Origin: Thermoleophilaceae bacterium
GTDB taxonomy: Bacteria; Actinomycetota; Thermoleophilia; Solirubrobacterales; Thermoleophilaceae
DNA length: 14,287 bases
Assembly: GCA_013813135.1 (NCBI GenBank)
Contig: JACCSF010000005.1
Span: forward strand, 1 to 14,287
Direction: 5' to 3'
Positions 4,730 to 11,670 of the stretch are shown piece after piece. Below the pieces are notes generated by a model. That model was not told where the DNA came from, ran no database searches, and saw only the letters and a list, made by a program, of their open reading frames with translations. Both the position numbers and the translations under genes were made by a program. Numbering within the stretch: the first letter of the stretch is position 1; the number at the start of each line of letters is the position of its first letter.

Positions 4730-7257
4730 CCGGCGGGCGTGTCGTGCACCGCGTAGCGGTCGCGACCGGTGCGCTTCGCGCTGTACATGGCGAGATCGGC
4801 CACTGCCAGGAGGCTTTCGTCGTCTGCGTCCTCGGGCAGCTCGCCGCTGCACGCGACGCCGACGCTCGCTGTGACCGCGACCGGCTTGCCGTCGCCGCCA
4901 TCCACGTGCAGCTCACGCAGAGCCTGCACGAGATCGATCGCCAGTATCTCGCCACCCTCGCGTGGCGTGGTCGGTAGCAGTACGGCGAACTCGTCGCCAC
5001 CCAGGCGGGCGGCCAGGTCGGTGTCGCGCACCCGCTCGCTGAGCAGGTTCGCGACTGCCTGCAGCACGAGATCGCCGACCGCGTGGCCCATCGTGTCGTT
5101 GATGTCCTTGAAGTCGTCGAGGTCGACAATCAGCAGCGACGACTCGCCGCCGTAGCGGCGGTCGCGCGCGAGCTGGCGGCTCAGCTCGGTGGCGAACACG
5201 CGCCGGTTCGCGATGCCCGTCAGCATGTCGTGGTCCGCTTGGTGGCGCAGCTCGCCCTCGAGTCGCCTGCGCTCGGTGATGTCCATGACCTGGGCGATGA
5301 AGTAGCGCGGCTCACCCTCGGCGCCGCGCATCAGCGAGACCGACAGGAGCGCCCACACCGGCGATCCGTCTGTCTTCGTGTAGCGCTTCTCCATCTCGTA
5401 CTTCCGCAGCTCCCCGCTGAACACGCGGCCAAGCTCTTCGAGATCCTCATCGAGGCCTTCGGCGTCGGTGAGCTCCTGGAACGACTTGCCGAGCAGATCC
5501 TCCTCGCCGAAGTCGAACATCTGGCAGAGCGCGTCGTTGACGCGCAGCAGGTTGCCTTCCAGCGAGACGAGCGTAACGCCGATCGGGGCGTGGTCGAACG
5601 CGAGCTCGAAGCGCGCCTGGGCCTCCGCCAGGCGAGCGCCCGCCTGGCGCTGCTCGGTCACGTCGGCAAATGAGGCCACCACCGTGTAGGGGGGCCCGTC
5701 GTCGGAGAGCCGGCGGGTGGAGGTGCGCAGCCAGTGCACGGAGCCGTCCGACCCTGAAAAGCCGAGCGTCTCCTCGTCGATCTCGCGTCCGGTCACGCGG
5801 GTGATCTCGGCGGGCAGCTGGTCGTTGGCCACGGGCGTCCCATCGGTGCGGACGCCGCCCCACGCCAGGTCGGCGGTCGGTCTGTCTTCGTAGCTCTCGT
5901 GCAGGTCGTCGAGGATCTTCCGCGCGGCGTCGTTGACGTGAACGGTCACTCCGTCCGGCCCGATGATGCTGACCGCCTCGGCGATGCGGTCGACCACCAG
6001 CGCGATGCGCTCCTCCGCGGCGCGGCGCTCGGTGATGTCGAGCAGCGAGCCCAGCAGGCTTGTGACCTCCCCCGCATCGTCGCGCAGGGCGGTGGCGTGG
6101 CAGGCCACCCAGCGGATCTCGCCGCCCGGACGCCGGAAGCGGAACTCCGCGTCGTAGTCGCGGCCCGCGCTGCACGCGGCGCGCCAGTCGCGCTGTACGC
6201 GCTCGCGGTCGTCGGGGTGGACCGCGCTGCGCCCGGCCAGCGCCTGGGCTTCGGACAGGCCGGTGATCTGCGTCCAGTGCTCGTTGAGGAAGATGAGCTT
6301 CCCGTTCGGGTCGGTCTCGAAGATCCCGACCGGCGCCTGGCTCGTGAGCGTGGTGAACCGCTGCACGTTCTTGCGGCTCTCGCGCTCGAGCACGGCCTGG
6401 ATCGCCTCGTGCTCGCGCACGGCTCCGACCGCGCTGAAGATCAGGCCCTGGATCAGCGCCGCGACGACGACGACCATGATCGACAGCCCGAAACGCTGGC
6501 CGTACAGTCCCCCGTTGGCGCCCACCTGGACCAGGGCGCCGGCGGCGAACGGAAGTATGAGCGCGGGGCCCATCAGCCTGCGGGCGGCGGCCTCGCCGCC
6601 GCCCGAGTGGGCGAACCACGCAGCGGGGGGCATCTCAGGCCGCAGCGCGAACACCCCGGTCAGCACGACCACGAGCCCGAACGCCGTGTTCAGCGACATG
6701 CCGTGCGTCGAAGAGGTGCCGAAGAGATACGGCACGCCGATCAGGTAGCCGGCCACCGCGAGCCCGACGACGGCGGCGGCGCCGGCGCCCAGGGCGCTGA
6801 CCACGAGGTGCCCGACGGGGCTCCGCCAGCGAGCGGTCAACAGACAGCAGCCGAGCAGGACGAAGGCAGCCACCGTGTGGGTGGCCGGACGCCCCGGATG
6901 CTCGGCGCCCATGTCGACCCCGAACAGGTTGTCGATCCCGAAGCTCGCGCTTGTGGTGTGCTCGATCAGCGTCGCGCCCGCGACCGCGATCACGAACAGC
7001 GCGCAGGCGAGCCCGAGCGCGGCGCTGCGCCGAGACTCGCCGAAGGCGCCCGCCTCCATCATCAGCGCGACCCCTGACGCGGCGAACATGAGCGCCGTGT
7101 TGGGCATCGCCGCGGGAAGCGACGGGGCGAGGCGGATCAGCACCCCGGCGTCCGTCGCCCAGCCGATCAGAATCAGCAGCCCAAGCAGGATGGCGAACCC
7201 GCCGCAAGCACGCGCGACGAGTGTCAGCTCCCTGGGCGGAGGCGCACCCACGTCCAC
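4726..7257 (-). CDS. Membrane-anchored triple-PAS GGDEF diguanylate cyclase
   Basis: An 843-residue c-di-GMP-synthesising sensor. Residues about 16-280 hold roughly eight hydrophobic helices (around 18-34, 50-68, 78-99, 127-141, 149-174, 190-205, 228-247, 257-279), an integral-membrane sensory region that resembles MASE-like domains but that I do not recognise as a named one. A linker helix precedes PAS1 (about 298-412, ends LLDITERR), PAS2 (about 415-537, ends ADVTEQRQ) and PAS3 (about 547-663, ends VMDITERR). The GGDEF domain (about 670-840) has the intact motif GGDEF at 753-757, the metal region DLDDFKDIN, and an RDTD inhibitory site at 744-747 five residues upstream, so active synthesis with product inhibition is expected. 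No EAL domain follows. The GTG start at 7257 lacks a ribosome binding site. It lies 48 bp after the OGDH stop on the same strand and may be its operon partner. Confidence 0.93.
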   Translation of the reverse strand: MDVGAPPPRELTLVARACGGFAILLGLLILIGWATDAGVLIRLAPSLPAAMPNTALMFAASGVALMMEAGAFGESRRSAALGLACALFVIAVAGATLIEHTTSASFGIDNLFGVDMGAEHPGRPATHTVAAFVLLGCCLLTARWRSPVGHLVVSALGAGAAAVVGLAVAGYLIGVPYLFGTSSTHGMSLNTAFGLVVVLTGVFALRPEMPPAAWFAHSGGGEAAARRLMGPALILPFAAGALVQVGANGGLYGQRFGLSIMVVVVAALIQGLIFSAVGAVREHEAIQAVLERESRKNVQRFTTLTSQAPVGIFETDPNGKLIFLNEHWTQITGLSEAQALAGRSAVHPDDRERVQRDWRAACSAGRDYDAEFRFRRPGGEIRWVACHATALRDDAGEVTSLLGSLLDITERRAAEERIALVVDRIAEAVSIIGPDGVTVHVNDAARKILDDLHESYEDRPTADLAWGGVRTDGTPVANDQLPAEITRVTGREIDEETLGFSGSDGSVHWLRTSTRRLSDDGPPYTVVASFADVTEQRQAGARLAEAQARFELAFDHAPIGVTLVSLEGNLLRVNDALCQMFDFGEEDLLGKSFQELTDAEGLDEDLEELGRVFSGELRKYEMEKRYTKTDGSPVWALLSVSLMRGAEGEPRYFIAQVMDITERRRLEGELRHQADHDMLTGIANRRVFATELSRQLARDRRYGGESSLLIVDLDDFKDINDTMGHAVGDLVLQAVANLLSERVRDTDLAARLGGDEFAVLLPTTPREGGEILAIDLVQALRELHVDGGDGKPVAVTASVGVACSGELPEDADDESLLAVADLAMYSAKRTGRDRYAVHDTPAG

Positions 7258-7305
7258 CCAAGGAGGATCGGCACCCCTCGAGCAGATCTTTACCCTCCGG
7301 GCGCG

Positions 7306-10300
7306 TTACATGGTCGGACGTTGAGCCGAGCTGTCCGGCTCCAGCCGGTCCTTCTCGAAGTCGAGCGCCACCCGCACGATGCGCGCCTGCTCGCGCTTGT
7401 GGGCGGCGGAGTAGCCCTCGCCGGCCGCGGCGCGCAGCTGGCGGCCGACGTAGTCGTACGAGAGCCGCTCCGGCAGGATCTTCGCCATGCGGCGTCGCAT
7501 GAACGCGCGTCCGCCCATGTTGCGCGGCTCCTCCTGAACCCAGACGACGCGCCGCAGGTTCGGGTAGCTCTCCATCAGCTCGATCAGCTCCACCTCTGGG
7601 AAGGGGTAGAGCAGCTCGACGCGCGCCACGGCGATGTGAGGGGCGGCCTCGCGCTCGTCGTGCGTCGCGATGTCGTAGTAGACCTTGCCTGAGCAGAGCA
7701 CGAGCTTGGTCACCGCCTCGCGGCCGGCGGGCAGCGCCGGATCGTCGAGCACGCGCTCGAAGCCGCCCTCGGCGAGTTCGGCGACGGTCGACGTGGCGGC
7801 GGGCAGGCGCAGCAGGCTCTTGGGTGTCATCAGGATCAGCGGGCGCGGCTTCGAAACCAGCGCCTGCCTGCGCAGCAGGTGGAAGTACTGCGCGGGCGTT
7901 GTGCAGTTGGCCACCCGGATGTTGCCCTCCGCCGCCATCTGGAGAAAGCGCTCGAGGCGGGCGCTGGAGTGCTCGGGGCCCGAGCCCTCGTAGCCGTGGG
8001 GCAGCAGCAGCGTCAGCCGCGAGGTCTGCCCCCATTTTGCGAGCCCGGAGATGAGGAACTGGTCGACGATCACCTGCGCCGAGTTGACGAAGTCGCCGAA
8101 CTGGGCCTCCCACAGGACGAGGGCGTCCGGCGCCTGCACCGAATAGCCGTATTCGAAGCCGAGGCACGCCTGCTCCGACAGCGGGCTGTTGTGCAGCTCG
8201 AGGGGGGCGTTGGCGTCGCGCAGGGTCTGGAGCGCGCACCATCGCTCCCCGGTCGCGGCGTCGTGCAGCACGGCGTGGCGCTGGCTGAAGGTGCCGCGCT
8301 CGGTGTCCTGCCCGGTCAGCCGGATCGGCACGCCCAGAGCGAGCAGCGAGGCGCAGGCGAGCGCCTCGGCGTGCGCCCAGTCGATGTGCCCATCCGGATC
8401 CTCGAAGGCGGCCCGGCGGCGATCCAGGAACGGCTTGAGCTTGCGATGCACCTCGAAGCCGTCGGGGACGCGCAGCAGCTGGTCGGCGAGCGTGCGCAGC
8501 GTGTCCTCCGGAAGCGTCGTCCGCGGCTCGCGGCTCATCGTGCGGTCAAGCTCGTGCTGGCCGGTCTCGGGTGGGCCGCCCATCGACTCCTTCAACGCCG
8601 TGTGCGCCTCCCCGACCTTCTCGTAGGCCCGGCGCTCGATCCGGTCGGCCTCCTCGGCCGAGACCACCCCTGCGCCCGCGAGCCGCTCCGCGTAGAGCTT
8701 GCGGACGGGCGCGTGCTTCTTGATTCGCTCGTACATGAGCGGCTGGGTGTAGGCCGGCTCGTCCGTCTCGTTGTGGCCGAAGCGGCGGTAGCCGATCAGG
8801 TCGATCAGCGCGTCGCGGTTGAAGGTCTGCCGGAAGGCGTGCGCGAGCCGAGCGGCCGAGACGCAGGCCTCGACGTCGTCGGCGTTGACGCGGATGATCG
8901 GGATGTCGAAGCCCTTGGCGAGGTCCGACGCGTAGCGGGTCGAGCGGCTCTCGTCCGGGTCGGTGGTGAAGCCGAGCTGGTTGTTGGCGATCACGTGCAG
9001 CGTGCCGCCGGTGGTGTAGCCCTCGAGCGCCTGCAGGTTGAGCGTCTCGGCCACGATGCCCTGGCCCGGGAACGCGGCGTCGCCGTGGATCAGCACCGGC
9101 AGGACGGCGTTGGGATCGTGGGCGAGCTCGCGCGCCTTGCGGCTGGTCTGGTCGGCGCGGGCGCGCCCCTCGATCACCGGGTTGACGTACTCGAGGTGGC
9201 TCGGGTTGGGCGACATCGTGACGGTCACGCCGCGCCCGGATTGCGTGCTGTACGTGCCGGACGCGCCGTAGTGATACTTCACGTCGCCGGTCCCGCCCTC
9301 GGGCGCGGCAGTGTCGATGGACAGCGTCTGCTCGCCCTCGAACTCGACAAGGATCGACTCGTACGGGCGACAGACGTTGTGGGCGAGCACGTTGAGGCGG
9401 CCGCGGTGCGCCATGCCCAGGACCACCTCGCGCGCCCCCGCCTCGGATGCCAGTTCGATCGCCTGGTCGAGCATCGGCACGAGCGAGTCGAGGCCCTCGA
9501 TGGAGAACTGCTTCTTGCCCAGGAAGGCCTTGTGCAGGTAGTTCTCGAGCGCCTCGACCTCGGACAGGCGCTCGAGCAGGAACCGCTGCTCCTCGGGGCT
9601 GAACGGCTGCCGGTACGCGCCCGACTCGATCGCCTGGCGCAGCCACACGCGCTGCTCGTGCTCAGAGATGTGCTCGATCTCGTAGGCGATCGTGCCCGTG
9701 TACACGTCGCGCAGGCGCGGCAGGGCGTCCGCGAAGGTCTCCCCCGGGACCGCGACGCGCAGCACCGAGGCCGGGATGCGCCGCATCAGCGCGTCGGTGA
9801 GGTTGACGGTGGCGGGGTCGAGCGCCGGGTCGCCGACGGGGCTGGAGCCGAGCGGGTCGAGTTCCGCCGCCAGGTGGCCGTGCATTCGGTGAGCCTTGAC
9901 CAGGCTGGTGGCGGCCTGCACGGCTTGCAGCAGCGCCGCGTCCGCCACCGGCGAGGCGGCCGGCGTTGTCGCGGCCGGGACCGGCTCAGCGGCGGTGACG
10001 GGCGCCGGGCCGTCGTCGCCGCGCATCACCGCGTCCAGGCCGAGGGCGTCGAGCACGCCCTCGTAGAAGTCGTCCTGGCCCTGCAGCAGCTGGTCGACGC
10101 GGCGCAGGAAGGCGCCCGACTCGGCACCCTGGATCACGCGGTGGTCGTAGGTCGAGGTCATTGTCATGACCTTCTGGACGCCCAGCTCCTGCAGGCGGTC
10201 GGGCGCCACCTCGGTGAGGCCGGGGGGGTAGCCGATCGCGCCGGTGGCCACGATCGTGCCCTGTCCGGGCATCAGCCGCGGCACGCTTGCCACCGTGCCG

Positions 10301-11601
10301 ATGCCGCCGGGGTTGGTGAGGCTGATGTTGGCGCCGGTGTAGGCGTCGGGCGGCAGCGTGTTGTCGCGCGCGCCGGCCACGAGCTCGTCGTAGCGGGCGA
10401 CGAACTCGGCGAAGGCGAGCTCGCCGGCTCCCTCGAGCACAGGCACGACCAGCGAGCGCGTGCCGTCCTTGCGCTCCACGTCGACGGCAAGGCCGAGGCT
10501 GATCGCGGCGGGGATGACGCGCTGCGGCTTGCCGTCCTGCTCGGCGTAGGAGTTGCCCATCACCGGCATGTCGCGGGCGGCCTGGACGACGGCCCAGGCG
10601 ATCAGATGCGTGAAGCTGAGCTTGCGGCCGGCCTCCTTGAGCTCGCGGCGGCGCGCGGCGAGCACGTCCACCTGGAGCGTCCGGAAGCTGGTGGCGGTTG
10701 GGATCGAGCGGCTCTCGTCCATGAAGCGGGCGAGCGTGGCCGCCGGGCCGCGGATTGGCTTGACCTCGGCCGCGGAGGGGGCGGCCGCCGGCGCGCTGGT
10801 GCCCCCGCCGAGTGCGGCCTGCACGTCCTCCTTCGTCACCCGCCCGCGCGGGCCGCTTCCCTCGATCGACTCGAGGTCCAGACCGTGCGCGGTGGCCATG
10901 CGGGCGGCAACGGGAGTGGCGTTGGCCGCGCCGTTGCCGGCCGGAGCGGGAGCGCGCTCTCCTGCCGGGCGCTGGTCCGTGGGCTGAGCGGCCGGCTGCA
11001 CGGGGCCCGCGGGCGCGCCGGCGCTCGCGGCGATGCGGCACAGCACGGCGCCCACTGCCACGGTGGAGTCGGGTTCGGCCAGGATCTCGGCGATCGTTCC
11101 CGCCACAGGGGCGGGCACCTCGGCGTCGACCTTGTCGGTCGAGATCTCGACGAGCACGTCGTCGACCGCGACCTCGGCCCCTGGACCGACGCGCCACTCC
11201 AACACCGTGCCCTCGGCCACGGAGTCGCCCATCTCGGGAAAGACGACGTCGACGAGCTCGCCCTCGGACGCGCCATCGTCAGGCGCTGCGGCCTCGGGCT
11301 CGGCATCCCCGTCGGCGGGCGCCGCGGCCGCGGGCGCCGCACCGTTTCCGTCGACCGCGATCTCGCCGAGCGCCGCCCCCACCTCCACGGTGGAGTCCGG
11401 CTCGGCGAGGATCTTCGTCAGCGTGCCGGAGGCGGGCGCGGGCACCTCGGCGTCGACCTTGTCGGTCGAGACCTCGACCAGCGGCTCGTCGGCCTCCACG
11501 CGATCGCCAACCTGTTTGAGCCACTCGAGGATCGTGCCCTCGGTGACTGACTCGCCCATCTGGGGCATGCTGATTTGCACGGTGGTCGCGCGTGTGGCCA
11601 T
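7306..11601 (-). CDS. kgd: 2-oxoglutarate dehydrogenase E2-E1 fusion with two lipoyl domains
   Basis: A 1431-residue enzyme combining decarboxylase and succinyltransferase parts of the TCA-cycle 2-oxoglutarate dehydrogenase complex. Order: lipoyl domain 1 (about 8-82, Lys48 in STDKVDAEV), Ala/Pro linker, lipoyl domain 2 (about 117-191, Lys157), Ala/Pro linker, peripheral-subunit-binding domain (about 228-264, SGPRGRVTKEDV), E2 acyltransferase core (about 280-515, His487 in TYDHRVIQG), linker, then the ThDP-dependent E1 (about 555-1420). E1 landmarks are AHRGRLNVLAHN (731-742), PNPSHLEYVNPVIEGRARA, HGDAAFPGQG (839-848) with ANNQLGF, YRRFGHNETDEP, RGTFSQRHAVLHD and PHGYEGSGPEHSSARLERF. Kgd/OdhA share the E2-E1 fusion but lack lipoyl and binding domains. 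The E2 motif has Gln491 where standard E2s have Asp, as in the Kgd/OdhA lineage. The start MATRATTVQISMPQMGES fits lipoyl domain starts; the frame's 56 upstream codons overlap the divergent gene. E3 is not in the window. Confidence 0.96.
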   Translation of the reverse strand: MATRATTVQISMPQMGESVTEGTILEWLKQVGDRVEADEPLVEVSTDKVDAEVPAPASGTLTKILAEPDSTVEVGAALGEIAVDGNGAAPAAAAPADGDAEPEAAAPDDGASEGELVDVVFPEMGDSVAEGTVLEWRVGPGAEVAVDDVLVEISTDKVDAEVPAPVAGTIAEILAEPDSTVAVGAVLCRIAASAGAPAGPVQPAAQPTDQRPAGERAPAPAGNGAANATPVAARMATAHGLDLESIEGSGPRGRVTKEDVQAALGGGTSAPAAAPSAAEVKPIRGPAATLARFMDESRSIPTATSFRTLQVDVLAARRRELKEAGRKLSFTHLIAWAVVQAARDMPVMGNSYAEQDGKPQRVIPAAISLGLAVDVERKDGTRSLVVPVLEGAGELAFAEFVARYDELVAGARDNTLPPDAYTGANISLTNPGGIGTVASVPRLMPGQGTIVATGAIGYPPGLTEVAPDRLQELGVQKVMTMTSTYDHRVIQGAESGAFLRRVDQLLQGQDDFYEGVLDALGLDAVMRGDDGPAPVTAAEPVPAATTPAASPVADAALLQAVQAATSLVKAHRMHGHLAAELDPLGSSPVGDPALDPATVNLTDALMRRIPASVLRVAVPGETFADALPRLRDVYTGTIAYEIEHISEHEQRVWLRQAIESGAYRQPFSPEEQRFLLERLSEVEALENYLHKAFLGKKQFSIEGLDSLVPMLDQAIELASEAGAREVVLGMAHRGRLNVLAHNVCRPYESILVEFEGEQTLSIDTAAPEGGTGDVKYHYGASGTYSTQSGRGVTVTMSPNPSHLEYVNPVIEGRARADQTSRKARELAHDPNAVLPVLIHGDAAFPGQGIVAETLNLQALEGYTTGGTLHVIANNQLGFTTDPDESRSTRYASDLAKGFDIPIIRVNADDVEACVSAARLAHAFRQTFNRDALIDLIGYRRFGHNETDEPAYTQPLMYERIKKHAPVRKLYAERLAGAGVVSAEEADRIERRAYEKVGEAHTALKESMGGPPETGQHELDRTMSREPRTTLPEDTLRTLADQLLRVPDGFEVHRKLKPFLDRRRAAFEDPDGHIDWAHAEALACASLLALGVPIRLTGQDTERGTFSQRHAVLHDAATGERWCALQTLRDANAPLELHNSPLSEQACLGFEYGYSVQAPDALVLWEAQFGDFVNSAQVIVDQFLISGLAKWGQTSRLTLLLPHGYEGSGPEHSSARLERFLQMAAEGNIRVANCTTPAQYFHLLRRQALVSKPRPLILMTPKSLLRLPAATSTVAELAEGGFERVLDDPALPAGREAVTKLVLCSGKVYYDIATHDEREAAPHIAVARVELLYPFPEVELIELMESYPNLRRVVWVQEEPRNMGGRAFMRRRMAKILPERLSYDYVGRQLRAAAGEGYSAAHKREQARIVRVALDFEKDRLEPDSSAQRPTM
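11111..11151 (-). repeat. Lipoyl-domain 2 copy of a near-identical 41-bp internal repeat
   Basis: This segment encodes the lipoyl-lysine hairpin of domain 2 and matches 11438-11478 at 40 of 41 bases, exactly 327 bp (109 codons) away. Such identity at silent positions suggests recent duplication or gene conversion between the two lipoyl domains. Confidence 0.85.
11438..11478 (-). repeat. Lipoyl-domain 1 copy of the 41-bp internal repeat
   Basis: Partner of 11111-11151, encoding STDKVDAEVPAP around Lys48. The only difference within the 41 bases is one silent-type T/C change, in the codon for the residue preceding the STDK motif. Flanking parts of the domains (for example the segment coding AEPDSTVxVGA) are also similar but less so. 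Confidence 0.85.
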
Positions 11602-11612
11602 CCCGAAGGTCA

Positions 11613-11618
11613 AGGGTA
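11613..11618 (-). promoter_or_regulatory. Putative -10 box of the OGDH gene
   Basis: On the minus strand TACCCT fits TANNNT and ends 11 nt before the ATG at 11601, giving a very short leader. The only purine-rich run (GGGGGAG) is about 20 nt from the ATG, too far for a normal ribosome binding site, so a near-leaderless message is plausible. A weak -35 candidate CGGTCA lies 17 bp upstream. The whole divergent gap to the next gene is only 69 bp, so promoters for both directions must be packed here. Confidence 0.3.
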
Positions 11619-11658
11619 TCTCCCCCGGAGCGGCATGACCGGGCCTATCGCGACATGC

Positions 11659-11663
11659 GAGGG
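11659..11663 (+). promoter_or_regulatory. Ribosome binding site deciding the 11671 start
   Basis: GAGGG lies 7 nt before ATG 11671. The alternative in-frame ATG at 11635 has GGAG only 4 nt away and would add 12 residues without family character, so 11671 is preferred. Confidence 0.5.
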
Positions 11664-11670
11664 TTTCGTC

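Noticed and set aside
3275..4852. 525-codon minus-strand frame opposite the CstB-like gene
   Set aside because: Arg/Gly/His-rich shadow without domain motifs; the plus-strand gene carries complete metal and rhodanese motifs.
5899..7077. 392-codon plus-strand frame opposite the diguanylate cyclase
   Set aside because: Compositionally biased antisense shadow; the minus strand has intact PAS and GGDEF motifs.
7260..7266. AAGGAGG, a perfect Shine-Dalgarno-like string on the plus strand
   Set aside because: No start codon with a credible gene follows at normal spacing; it lies in the short gap between two minus-strand genes.
7879..11550. 1223-codon open frame on the plus strand opposite the OGDH gene
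   Set aside because: It is low-complexity Arg/Gly/Val/Leu/His-rich sequence with no recognisable domain, antisense to a gene with unmistakable family motifs. Long antisense frames are expected at this GC content.
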